A stretch of 64,000 nucleotides of DNA from Chelonoidis abingdonii (taxonomy: Eukaryota; Chordata; Testudines; Testudinidae), in contig NC_133770.1 of the NCBI RefSeq assembly GCF_003597395.2, positions 81,594,564-81,658,563 on the forward strand, read 5' to 3'. A program made the translations under genes and the position numbers. Position 1 is the stretch's first letter; each line of letters begins with the position of its first letter. A model generated the notes under the pieces. That model was given only the letters and a program-made list of their open reading frames with translations. It did not search any database and was not told the origin of the DNA. Shown here in pieces: positions 1 through 11,100 of the stretch.

Positions 1-626
1 TCTTTAGTAAATGTTCCTTTGGCAATGGACAAAGGCTAGGAGTCCCATGACTGTGCTATTACGTATGTCAGCAGCCTTTGATTCATTGACTAACATTGGT
101 GTGTGGTCCCTAGCAGGGCTAGCTGGTGCTGTGCTTTGTTTTAGTGGGCAATACTAGGTGATTGTCCATCTGCCTCAAGGATTGCCTGTGTGGGATACTA
201 CAAGTATCTCTTCTATCACGCACACATACCTCTCATTCAGCAAATCTACATATCTGCCAGGGGAGACAAGTGAGTTGGTTTGGGCTGTAATGCCACCAGT
301 ACGTTAATAACTCTTGCTCTGTTGTTCCATGTGACTAAATCTGGATGATGTGGTTATTGGGCTCAGCCAGACACTAGGGAAGTCCAAGTTCTCCGACTTT
401 GAGAGTAAGGGACAAGGCTCACTTGCTAGGCCTTTTTGGAGAATCTGAGTTGAGTAGAAAGGAGGTTGCTGTTTTCTGGGGTGATTTTATGATGAAGGGG
501 TTAATTGTCACTGTCTTCTGTGACATTTCTGGGATTATTATTGCATTGATGTGCCTAGAGAGTTGTCAACTGTATTAGAATCAAATCAGTATGTTTAGTC
601 ATATATTCAGTAATTCCTCAATTATC
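1..626. other. Intergenic, nothing recognised
   Basis: Mixed-composition sequence with no open frame, splice-bounded exon or repeat that I recognise on either strand. Confidence 0.5.
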
Positions 627-893
627 TAAAGTTATATCTACACTAGGGGGACTATACCAGTAGAACCCCATAGAATAGACACAATCTAAGCTGATGGAAG
701 GGGGGTTTCCCTCGATATAAGAAAACCACCTCCCTGAACATTGGTAGGTAGGCCAGCGGAAGCGTTCTTCCATTGACCTAGTTGTGTCTACATTGGACGT
801 TAGGTTGGCTTAGCTACATCAGTCAGCGGTGTTGATTTTTCACACCTTCGACCAACATAGCTATATTAATTGTAAGTGTAGACCGTGGCCATC
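627..893. mobile_element. Decayed MITE of the GTGTAGAC-terminus family
   Basis: The left end reads TATCTACACTAGGGG and the right end reads AAGTGTAGACCGTGGCC, so the termini are inverted. The interior has the ccattgacctag and gctacatcagtc segments shared with other copies here (15786-16042, 50887-51203, 59220-59492). The superfamily is not assigned. Confidence 0.5.
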
Positions 894-1136
894 TCTGCTC
901 TCCACATCTGGGAGCAAACTTTTGTATCTTTTGCTGTCTAAAGCCTATGTCTATGCTTCAACTAGAATCAAGTTGGGGAGCCAGTTGAAACACAGTTACC
1001 AGCCCTTGCTTAGCCAGGAACCTTCACTGTGTGCTTGTAACTAAGTTAGAAGACTGGACAAAGGGTTTGTAACCATGTTGCAGCAGGGTTATGTTTATGT
1101 AAATGGAGTCCATGAGTAGTCTGTGGACACCCTAAA

Positions 1137-1406
1137 TTTGTAGTTCTTCGAGTGCTTGCTCATGTCCATTCTATAGTAGGTGTGTGTGCTTGCCACATGC
1201 ACTGGTGCCAGAAGTTTTTCTTCAGCAGTATCTGTAGGGGACTGGCTATGGCCCTCTCTGGAATGGCACCTGCATGGTGTGGTATAAGGGGTGCCACCGG
1301 CCCCCCTCGCCCTCAGTTTTTTCTTGCTGGCAGTGACAATGCTGGAATGTCTGCTGCTTCAGTTAGCGTTGATTCCTCCTCTGTTGCAAACTTTGAAAAC
1401 CTGTAA
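1137..1406 (+). repeat. DIRS left inverted terminal repeat
   Basis: Contains GTTCTTCGAGTGCTTGCTC, a run through tgtgtgtgcttgccacatgca, CAGTATCTGTAGGGGACTGG and GTGGTATAAGGGG. Each has a reverse-complement partner in 4320-4583 or 4861-4910. Confidence 0.7.
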
Positions 1407-1644
1407 AATAGTTGTACATAGTTAGTAGTTTTCTTAGTTACCCTAGTAGTAGTCTCAAACTCTTCATTAGTCCCAAATGGAACCCAGCTGGGGGTCAGTG
1501 CATGCCCTGGTCCTGAGGCTTTAAGGCCTGCAATTCCTGCAAATGGCCTATGCCCATCAGCGATCCACATACAAGCTGCCTAAGGTGCTTAGGCAAGGGG
1601 CACATAAGTGACAAGTCTGTATCTGCAAGTCCTTTAAACCTAGG

Positions 1645-2149
1645 ATGAAGGAGGAGTGTGATATCTGTCTGAAAGTGCTCCTAATGGAGTCGGTTCTCAC
1701 TCTGGCACTGGAGCAGGGGTCCGACTCTGCACTGAGCACCGTGGCCTCCGTGCACAGTGCTCCCCTGGTGCTGTCCACGAGCCAGCACCGGTCTCCCTCC
1801 ACGGCTCCAGTCAAGAAGCCAAAAAAGACTGTGAGGGGAAGATCTCCTACCTCCCGCAAGGGAAAGGAGAGGGAAGGGCATGAGCCAACGCCTGTGTCAG
1901 GCAGCTCAACGTTCCCTCTCAGGAAGTCGGGCCCCAGCTCAAGTTGAACAGTGCAGCCCAGCCCATGCCTTGCCTGCGACTCCGGATAGCAGTGCAGGCT
2001 CTGGCCAGCTTCAGGTGCCGTCAATGCCCAAAGCCCTTCAAGCAGCTCAGGAGATCCTGACGTTCCCGGTGCCACCCACATCGGCTCCAACGGTACCCCA
2101 GTCTCAGGGAAAACCTGCGCTGGGATCTATGCGTGTGTCCCCGCCTTAG
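1645..2149 (+). pseudogene. DIRS gag-like region, frameshifted
   Basis: Two overlapping short frames (1645-1947 and 1880-2149) read on from each other with a frame change near 1880-1940. The first begins with a Cys-containing segment (EECDICLKVL) and continues as a Ser/Pro/Lys-rich stretch. The position, directly after the left inverted repeat, and the composition suit a DIRS gag, but there is no diagnostic motif, so the assignment is by position. Confidence 0.45.
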
Positions 2150-2387
2150 CGGTACTGTTCCCCATTGAGAGGGATGTCCCACCAATGTTTGCCCATCCAC
2201 AGCCCATCTCCAAAAGGAAGGTCGCCCTACTCAGAACAATGCTCCCAGCAACCGCTTCGTAGTAGCTCCTGGTCCTGTTCAATGTCCCAGTACTGGTCAA
2301 GTAGCGTGAGGCGTGGGTTGCTGGTATCTGACTTACATCGTCTGCCATGGCAGACTCCAAATGCGGCCCCTGCAGCAATAGTAGGGG

Positions 2388-3126
2388 ATGGTCTTTTCCA
2401 AGTCCAGAGAACCCCTGGAAAATATTGTTACCATTCGCCAGCCAATACTTACCTCGCTGCAATGGTTGACTGACTGCAGGACAGCCCTGGAGAGGGTTCC
2501 ATTCGACAACTCCCCGTCGGACGCCTCAGACCTTGGCTGGGATGCACATCTCAGCGACCTCCCTGGAGGAGACGAAGTTGCACATAAACATCAAAGAACC
2601 CCAAGCAGTCCGACTGGCGTGTGGAGTCTTCCTGCCCCACCTGTCTCGCAAGGTGGAACAAGTCCTGATGGACAACACAGCCTCGATGTTCTACATCAAC
2701 AGCAAGGGGGAGCACGCTCATCAGCCCTCTGTCAGGAGGCTCTCCATTTATGGGACTTCTTCATCAGCCACAAAATCCACCTGAAAGCTTGTCACCTTCC
2801 TAGTGTCAAGAATACACTGGCAGACCAGCTCAGCAGGGACTTCTTCTCTCACCATGAGTGGTCACTCCATCCAGAGGTAGCCTGCATAATCTTCCAAAGG
2901 TGGCGAACTCCCCAAGTGGACCTGTTTGCTACCAGACAGAACAGGAAATACCACCGGTTTTACTCTTGGCAAGGCCTGAGCAAGGGCTCCCTCTCTGATG
3001 CCATCCTTCTGTCATGGTCAAGGAGCCTCATGTACGCTTTCCCTCCGATTCCACTCATTGGCAGAGTCCTGGCAAAGATCAAGAGAGAAAATGCAGGATG
3101 TTATGATCGCCCCGGCATGGCCCCTG
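2388..3126 (+). pseudogene. DIRS polyprotein remnant, RNase H-like domain
   Basis: Two frames share the domain. SDASDLGWDAHLSD (near 2510-2560) and MDNTASMFYIN (near 2668-2700) supply two of the RNase H aspartate positions. NTLADQLSRD follows near 2810, then VACIIFQRW and VDLFATRQNRKYHRFYSW, a block typical of DIRS polyproteins after RNase H. The frame shifts around 2570 and again near 2710. The upstream reverse transcriptase core with its catalytic aspartates is not found, so this is the 3' part of an internally deleted pol. Confidence 0.7.
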
Positions 3127-3300
3127 CATGCTCATGAACTTGTCAGTGGCCCCTCTCTGGTCCCTGCCCAACTGACCGGACCTGCTGTCACAGGACCACG
3201 GTTGGCTCCTACACCCCAATCTCGAGTCCCTCCACCTCTCAGCATGGATGCTGCATGGCTGAACCCAGAAGAGTGTGCCTGTTCCGAAGAAGTCCAATAG

Positions 3301-4284
3301 GTCCTCCTGGGGAGTAGGAAGCCCTCAACCAGACTGATTTACTTGGCCAAGTGGATGAGATTTTCCCGCTGGGCGTCTAAGCGTGGCATCTCTACCTTGC
3401 GTTCTTCCATACAGGCTGTACTGGACTACCTGCTCCATTTAAGGAACCAGGGCTTGGCACATTCTTCCATTGGAGCGCATCTAGCGGCCACCTTCGCTTT
3501 TCACCCACCGATCCAAGGACAGACGGTGTTTTCTCATGACATGATGGTCAGATTCTTGAGAGGTCTCGAGAGACTCTTCCAGCAGGTACAGGCTCCTGTC
3601 CCACAGTGGGATCTTAACTTGGTCTTCTTTAGGCTTACCGACCCTCCCCTTGAGCTGCTGGGTTCCTGCTCCCTTTCGCACCTGCCATTCCTGGTGGCAG
3701 TGACGTTGGCGAAATGGGTTTCTGAGATTAAAGCCTTGACCTCAGAACCTCTGTACGCAGTCTCCTACAAAGATAAGGTTCAGTTGCAGCCCCACCCAGT
3801 CTTCCTGCCAAAGGTGGTCTCCACCTTCCATATGAACCAGGACATTTTCCTCACGGAGTTTTCTCCCAAACCACACAAGACCAGTGAGGAGAGGCGTCTT
3901 CATGCCCTGGCCATCTGGAGGGTCTTGGCTTTTTACTTAGAATATACCAAGCCTTTCCGAAAATTGACTCAACTCTTCATCGCTACAGCAGATAGGATGA
4001 AGGGTCACCCAGTGTCTTCACAGAGGATTTCCAATTGGACCACCTCATGCATAAGGACCTGTTATGACCTGGCAAGGGTTCTGCCACCACCGATTGTCAG
4101 AGCCCACCTGACGAGAGCGCAAGTGTCTTCAGCGGCCTTCCTGTTGCACATCACTATTCAGGACATCTGTAGAGCTGCAATGTGGTCATCTGTTCACACA
4201 TCCACAGCTCATTACACCATCACTCAGCAGGCCAGAGACAACACTGGGTTCGGCAGAGCTGTGTTGCAGTCTACACGTCCATGA
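3301..4284 (+). pseudogene. DIRS tyrosine recombinase, largely open
   Basis: The frame is open for over 300 codons with the first ATG at 3343. A TAG at 3298-3300 separates it from the preceding sequence in the same frame. The N-terminal part (LAKWMRFSRW, then SIQAVLDYLLHLRNQGL) fits a phage-integrase-type SAM-like domain. The C-terminal part has RAHLTRAQVSSAAFL and CRAAMWSSVHTSTAHYTI, supplying the H-x-x-R pair and the candidate nucleophilic Tyr. This enzyme would integrate a circular cDNA without making target duplications. With its partner pol destroyed it is treated as a relic, despite the preserved frame. Confidence 0.75.
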
Positions 4285-4311
4285 ACTCCTACTCACCTCC
4301 AGGGGTACTGC

Positions 4312-4925
4312 TTTGGAGTCACCTAATATGGAATGGACATGAGCAAGCACTCGAAGAAGAAAAGACAGTTACTTTTTCTGTAACTGGTGTTCTTCGAGAT
4401 GTTACTCGACCTGCCCTCCTTTCCTGCTGTCAGAGTTTTTGGCAAGAAGGAACTGAGAATGGGGGAGCCAGCGGCGCCCGTTATACGGCACCATGGGAGT
4501 ACCACTCCAGAAGGCACCAGAGCCGGTCCCCTACAGATGCTTCTGAGGGAAAAGCTACTGGTGCATGTGGTGAGAGCACACACCTAATCAGGGCTGCCCA
4601 GAGGATTCAGGGGGCCTGGGGCAAAGCAGGGGAGCTGCGGCGCTTGTACTCACCCGGCGGCAGTCCGGGTCTTTGGCGGCATTTTGGCAGCGGGGGACCC
4701 TTCAGTCGCTCTGCGTCTTCGGCAGCACTGAAGGGCTCCCTGCCACTGAAATGCTGCCGAAGACCCGGTCTGCCGCTGGGCCAGGGCTTGCAGGGCCCCT
4801 ACGGGGCCTGGGGCAAATTGCCCCAGTTGCCACCCCCCCTCTGGGCAGCCCTGAACCTAATATGGAATGAACATGAGCAAAACATCTCGAAGAACATCAG
4901 TTATGGAAAAGGTAACTCTTTTACT
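4312..4925 (-). repeat. DIRS right inverted terminal repeat, interrupted by a MITE
   Basis: This is the reverse complement of the left terminal block. The sequence CACCTAATATGGAATGGACATG at 4320 reappears after the MITE as AACCTAATATGGAATGAACATG, so part of the terminus is present twice, as expected for the DIRS terminal and internal complementary arrangement. The GTTCTTCGAGATGTTACTCG box lies near 4389-4410. Confidence 0.65.
4589..4853. mobile_element. hAT-type MITE nested in DIRS terminus
   Basis: The termini are a perfect 15-bp inverted repeat, CAGGGCTGCCCAGAG. Flanks are cacctaat (4581-4588) and aacctaat (4854-4861), an 8-bp target duplication with 7 matches. The interior is GC-rich and non-coding. 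The insertion postdates the DIRS element. Confidence 0.85.
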
Positions 4926-5568
4926 TTTCAGCCACACTTCTCATGCAGCTGGTGACTCTAATCGGCATTCACCGTTTTTAGAGTGAATTCCGTACCAATT
5001 CACCATGAGTTAATTAATAGTTGCTGACAACTATAACTGTAAAATGTCAACTTTTTTTTTTTTAAATCTGTGAAAGAACATAGTGACCATGAAACTGATG
5101 TATGCAAAAAAAAAATTGAAGGTACGTTAAGGTTTTAATTTTAAATATGCATGTCTACTGATAAGATGGACTGTCAAGGATATTGGGGGCAATAATTTGC
5201 CACATTCTGATGGGGTAGGCAGAAAAATCTTTGTTTTCAGTTATCTAATTGTTAGTTTTAAATTTGCCACAGCATCTCAGAGAGCTTAAATTAATTAAAA
5301 CCATGCTGTTTGTGGGTCCCATGAAAAAGCAGTATATTGTACTCCCCCCTGTTGGCTGTATAGCATGTACTTCTTTGTTAACACACATGATTTTTGCATA
5401 CACCTTTTTGATACACTTCTACTCAAAAGCTCCACATCACCCATCTTGTATCAGTCTTCAGGCTGTCTTCAAACTTGGACGGGGATCTCACCACAAATGT
5501 ATTCTGAGGAACTGTTCCATGACTTCCTCTGGTGTATATTTTAGAAACGAGTCTTAGGAGGAGGGAAA

Positions 5569-5602
<34 letters not shown>

Positions 5603-6588
5603 CGATTCTCTATTAAATGAGTTCTGTTACAAATCATATTCTGTTTGTGCCCTCTACCCCGTCTAGTTAATTAAAGTCTGGCCCAGCTACAAATATTACT
5701 GCACAGCAGAGGTGTGGGAATAGAGAGATCGTGCAAAATTGACAACTTTTTTTCTCTTTCTCTTTAAAACAGAGGAGGAAACACTGTAGGTGCTGTGTTT
5801 GCTTCTGCAACAGGTGAAAAGATGTTAACGTCTTTGTTTTTAAAGTAAAATTTCTGAAATGTAAAAGTGTCACTGTATTTTTTTAAATAATGAAATGGAT
5901 TGAAGTAAATCCTTCAGTGATTTCTCTCCCCGCCCCCCCCTCCAAATGCAAATTCCCTGTCTGGCATGTTGTTTTTCTCTCTGGGTGGAGTTTGGAATGT
6001 GATAAGCTGTCAGGAATCTGCATGTATTTGGGGACCTGTATGTGTTTGTGCTAAGAGCCCTTTAGGCCCTGTTATGATAATCAACATAAGAAAATAAATT
6101 GCTTTTCGCTAAAGCAGTAAGGAATTATAGAATCAGCTGTAGCCCAGCTATCATGAGCAATTCTGTATGACAGATTGCCATACATACCGCGTGATGGAGG
6201 GTAAAGACTGTGGGGAAGAAATTGATTTTTGTTTTCAAGCTTCCAGCCTATGTATGCTTTTGCCTGCACATGCATGTTATGCAGATCAAAACTTTGGGCA
6301 GACAAAATTGCAATCAGTTTTAGAGGCCTAGTTATAAGTCCATTTTGAAGATGAAGCTCATCAAGTCCTTAGTTAAGGTAGCAGTTTGCCTTTGGGTAGA
6401 TGTAGCTATCAACATTGTCACCGATGATGCACTCTTCTTCTTGGGGAAAATCTTCATAATATTTTACCATGATGTAATTGTATTATTTTAATAGAGGTGA
6501 GCAGCCTGTAAGCAACCAACAGGTTATTTTATTATAATCAGTGATCCCTTATTTAGAAATAGGCAGATTTTCAGCCTCCCAGCAACAT
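4926..6588. other. Intergenic with an A30 tract
   Basis: AT-rich sequence without a supported gene. A run of 30 A lies at 5573-5602 after AGGAGGGAAACTTT. I could not identify a retrocopy in front of it. Confidence 0.5.
5573..5602 (+). repeat. Poly(A) tract, 30 nt
   Basis: Uninterrupted run of 30 A, possibly the tail of a retrotransposed sequence or a simple repeat. No AATAAA is seen within 30 bases upstream and no flanking target duplication was found. Confidence 0.9.
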
Positions 6589-7415
6589 TGGTAGCGGAGT
6601 TACTGAAGTCCTCAAATCTTGATTTAAAGACTATGATGATCAGTTAGACCATGAGCATGTGGGTGAGCCCCACCAGCCAGACTCCTGGGAAAGAATTCTC
6701 TGTAGTAATTCAGAGCCCTCCCCATCTAGTGTCCCATCACTGGCCATTGGAGATATTTGCTGCTAGTAGTCAAAGATCAGTTACATGCCATTGTAGGCAA
6801 TGTCATCATACCATCCCCTCCATAAACTTATCAAGCTCGGTCTTGAAGCCAGTTAAGGTTTTTTTGCCCCCACTGCTACCCCGGGAAGGCTGTTCCAGAG
6901 CTTCACTCCTCTGATGGTTAGAAACCTTCATCTAATTTCAGGCGTAAACTTGTTGATGGCCAGTTCATATCCATTTGTTTTTGTGCCAATGTTGGTGCTT
7001 AACCGCTCTCTCCCTGGTATTTATGCCTCTAATATATTTATAGAGAGCAATCATATCTCCCTTCAGCTTTCATTTTGTTGGGGTAAACAAGCCCAGCTCC
7101 TTAAGTCTTCTCTTGTAAGGTAGGTTCTTCATTCCTCTGATCATTCTAGTAGCCCTTCTTTGCACTTGTTTCAGTTTTAATTCATCTGATTTTAACATGG
7201 AGACCAGAATTGCACACAGATGAGGTCTGACCAGTTCCTGGTACAATGTTAATAATGCTTCTGTATGTCTACTGGAAATACCTCCCTAATGAATCCTAGG
7301 ATTGCACTAGTCTTTTTTACAGCTGCATCTCACAGGCAGCTATAGTCTGTGATCGATGAATACATCCGGGTCTTTCTCCTCCTCTGTCACTTCCAACTGG
7401 TAAGTCCCCAGCTTT
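6589..7415 (-). mobile_element. CR1 LINE, 5'-truncated, 3' part
   Basis: On the plus strand it reads as the reverse of a CR1 tail: GTTACTGAAGTCCTCAAATC, then GACTCCTGGGAAAGAATTCT, CCATCCCCTCCATAAACTTA and GATCATTCTAGTAGCCCTTC. These blocks are standard in sauropsid CR1 copies. It covers the 3' UTR and the end of ORF2 with many indels and no usable frame. The far end near 7400 still matches (TCACTTCCAACTGGTAAGTC) and then stops. The same family tail recurs at 26886-27236. Confidence 0.82.
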
Positions 7416-7576
7416 GCATGTGCCTGCTGCCTCACTAAAACCCTGGCCGTCACCTGGGTAGCATGCTTCAGGTTTCCTCCTGCCTGTCAGCATGCTGCTG
7501 TTCCAGTCTTTCGTCCCTCTTCTTCTTCTGGTACTGGACATGCTCATCTGTCCTCTCGAGAACATCGACTATAACT

Positions 7577-8175
7577 AAGGCTAAGATTTTTGTCACAGAT
7601 ATTTTTAGTATAAGTCACGGATAGGTCATGGGCAAACTGAAAAATTCATGGAAGCCGTGATCTGTCCCTAACTTTTACTAAAAATATCCCTGACAAAATG
7701 GGGATCTGCGGGTCCCCACACTACTTCAAGCGGGGCAGCTGCAAGGACTAGGAGCTGCCTATAGCAGCTGGGGGCTGCAAGGTACCACTGCGGCCTGCAG
7801 CTCCAGGTGTCCCCTGCTGTCCTTGGGGTCTGGGAGCTCGGGGGTTCCCTGCCACCCAGGGGGGCCAGGAGCTAGGGTTTCTCCACAGCAGCCTGGAACT
7901 GGCTGACACCCCGGCGGCTGGGAGCTCAGGGATTCCCTGCTACTCCTGGTGACCCAGAACTCAGGGGTTCCCCCGCAGCGCTGCCCCCGGCATCAGAGTG
8001 CTGGAGGTTCCCTGCCACCGCCTGCCAGGAGCTGGGGGGGTTCTCTGGCAGCAGCAAGCTGTGGGGGCTGCCAGAGGCGGTGGGGGTACCCCACATTTTC
8101 CTGCCCCAGTGGCCAGTGGGGCACCCTACAGCTTCCAACCACTGCAGGTTGCAGTCACGGCGGCTGCTGGAAGTC
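7577..8175. mobile_element. Sauropsid non-autonomous element with terminal foldback
   Basis: The left part is a long imperfect hairpin: 7592-7629 (GATATTTTTAGTATAAGTCA) pairs with 7654-7694 (ACTTTTACTAAAAATATCCC). It is followed by a GC-rich stretch of repeated GGGAGCTCAGGG/TTCCCTGCCACC units. It resembles abundant turtle repeats. The right end is indistinct and the superfamily is not assigned. Confidence 0.5.
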
Positions 8176-11100
8176 ATATATACTGCTATATTCTTCACTA
8201 AACAATGAGCTATGTTATCTTCAGCTAGTTCCGGCTCGCGCCGTATTTCAACACTATCTAGAGAAGTGTATCTAACCTCAGAGTTGATGTAGTGTAAGGA
8301 TAGCGGGGAGGAGGGGGTACAGAAAACCCATCACACTAAATACTGCCTTGCTTCTTACAATAAAGTGCGTAACAGAAAAAACAAACATATTTAGGTAGGG
8401 AGATGATAGTGTTACAGGCATAAAAATATAGCAAATAGCAATACAAATACCTTGTGATGAATGAGACTAAAGGAAATCTGTGAAAACTGTGACTGGTCCT
8501 GGAGCAGAAGTGTCCCTCCCCCCTCAACAAAAAACAAAACCCTCAGGCTGAGAAGGTTAAAAAAAAAAATTCTGCTTTGCTTTTCCTGCTTTCTTTCCTG
8601 TGTAATCAGATGCTTAGATCTTACTAAGCTACTGTGACAGAAAAAATACATGGGTTTGCGCTGTGCATATCTTCCTGCGTTCCTTGAACTGTGATGCGTC
8701 ATAAAATGTCTATGATCTGCTGAAGCAGAGACAACTTGCGTTCACATTATTTGTTACATTGGGTTTCCTGTTTAGTTCTAAGCAAAAACACAATGCAACC
8801 GACTCTAATATCGTCACCTAACGAACTCTAAGCACTGGTCTATTATTTTTTCTTTACTGATTTTCAGCTTCTAATCCTCCTAAATATATCAGCCATCTCT
8901 TCCCTGCTGCCCTCTCTTTATTTCCACAAAAGCCACTGAAAAGGTAAAGATCTGTATGAAAATCCTTGCGGGCTCTGTTGCGGTACACAATGCAATGTAA
9001 TGAAATGAGGCTGTAGACAGACACTGTGGTAATCAATGGCAATTGTAGCCTTGTCTGTAGTTTGAAGTTACGCTTGATTGATTGCCCACCCCAAGCTGTG
9101 AGGATCTATGCTATAATGGTCTGGGTAGGTTCAGCCCTCAGATAACCTCTCAGTGGTAATCTATTAGGATGACGATCCTGTGGTGCACAAACATGGACAC
9201 CACACTTCTATTTGTTTGGTTTGGCTACTAAAAACCTCCTACAATATAGAAGAGAATTGAAAGATAATGCCATACAACCAATGCTTGTGTTATTTACACA
9301 ATTGCCTGCGAAGATATGCGACACGCAGTAGGTGGTCGTCAGCACGTTGGTCACACCTTTCCCTACTAAGAATTATCCTTTATAGTTGGTTATGGTGACG
9401 GCTCCTTGATTTCATGCAAATTCATACGTGTGTCATCCTCATTTCCTTATCTAAGCTTGTGCACCCCATGTCTTAGGGAGTTCACACTGTTAATTTGTTA
9501 CTTATTTACTTCTTTACCATTATTATTTGTCAATTAGTTGTATAGTATTTTTGTGGTATTCCTGGAGTTCATGTACAAGTGTCAGTTAAACTTATTTACA
9601 TTTATCCTAAAATACCAATAACCTTTACTTTGCAGTTTCATACTTCCTATTAGCTAATTTTCTTATGACTGGCTTAATCTTGTGATTTGCTGTCACCTAC
9701 CTGTCAGTTCCTCATGTCAAGCTAAACCTAGGCCTTCATTAGCTATACTAAGCAAACTACCTTTTAGGCCTTGGGCCTGTTGGTTCTCTATTTGCATTAC
9801 AGCATTAATCAATACCTATCTTACCTGTGGATATATGTGAAAGGCTACATATGAAGCCGGAGACCTTCAGCACCAAAGCTCCAGTTCAGCCAGCTATTTA
9901 AGCATGTGCCTCACTTTAATTAAGTACATCCCCAGAGGTTTATTCATACGGGTAAAGAGAGGCATGTGCTCAAGTGTCTTGGTGAATTGGGCCCGGAAGG
10001 ACAGTTATCTAATCACACAAGCTCAAGCAGGGCTTCAGCCATGAGAAACTGTCTGTCAGAGGCTGTCATAACTGCCATCTACATCTAGGTAAAAACTACA
10101 GTCCCTTGTCTCCACTAGGATTTCAGATTGATATCTCTCTCTCACTGTAAAAACATACAGTACCTTTTATTGTCAGTGAAAACATAGCCTCAGTCTCTGA
10201 GGACAATGAGAGGGAGACATGATCACATGTGCTAAGCTACACTTTTACTGCAGTATTTTCTTCTTAACATCTCTATTCATATAGTGTGTCTTGCTTTTGG
10301 TACTGCGTTCTTCCACATTTTTTTTTATAGTCCCTTCAAATGAACATAAAGCAGCAGAGCTTTCTAATGTTCTAATCCTGTGTTTTATTGAAACAGAAAA
10401 TTGAACAAATGTTGTCTTATTAATCAGATCAAAAGACTTGCATCAAGTTCAGTTCAATTAAAAAATAAAACTCACAGTGGGAGACAACCTCTCTTGGGAA
10501 TTTAAGTGGGAGGTAAGCAATGCATACACCTTGTACATCTCCTCTGCACAGGGATGAATTTTATTCAGTGGCCTGTCTTCAGTACAAAATTAGGTCATGT
10601 TAATACACGTCCTTGAGGATTCATTAGCTAACACCATGTTAAACTCAATTTAGCAGGCAGCACAGCCCTCAGGTTTAAATGGTCATGGGCAAACACCACT
10701 GGAATGATAGGGTTAGTTACCTGATGTTAAATATGACTTTCCCCTGCCTGTCTATAAAGTCATATGTAACATTGTGTTGGTTAACATGACTGCTCGTGGT
10801 CATGTTCTAACATGACCAAATTTTCTAGTGAAGAGCAGCCCTATGGGAAGAAGATCCACCTCACCTTCTGCAACAGGAGAAAGCAAGACCAGTCATGAGG
10901 TCTGTGTATAAGGCAGAGACCTGCTGTCTTCAAAGTGCGAGTGGGCCTTCCATGGCCTTCTGCCAACTATCTCTGCTGTAGCACAGCATGGAGCTACAAT
11001 CACATAAGGCAACTTATTATTTGCAATTTCTTATTCTGAAGGTGTTGGATTTGTAGAGTCAATTATTTAGGCCCAGCTGGAGGTAATGACTAATGTTTCT

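Larger units (their letters stand above)
1137..4925 (+). mobile_element. DIRS-like tyrosine-recombinase retrotransposon, decayed and internally deleted
   Basis: The left terminal block (about 1140-1400) recurs as a reverse complement at about 4320-4583 and 4854-4925; both carry GTTCTTCGAG, GCTCATGT and an ATCTGTAGGGGAC-type segment, giving the inverted terminal repeats typical of DIRS elements. Between them, in order, are a gag-like region, an RNase H-like domain and a tyrosine recombinase. Most of the reverse transcriptase expected between about 2150 and 2400 is missing, and frames are broken, so this copy is not functional. A hAT MITE is inserted in the right repeat at 4589-4853. Such elements are well known in turtles and other non-mammalian vertebrates. 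Confidence 0.82.

Noticed and set aside
4182..4955. 257-aa plus-strand frame after the DIRS recombinase
   Set aside because: It crosses the inverted repeat and the nested MITE; the composition is that of the repeats.
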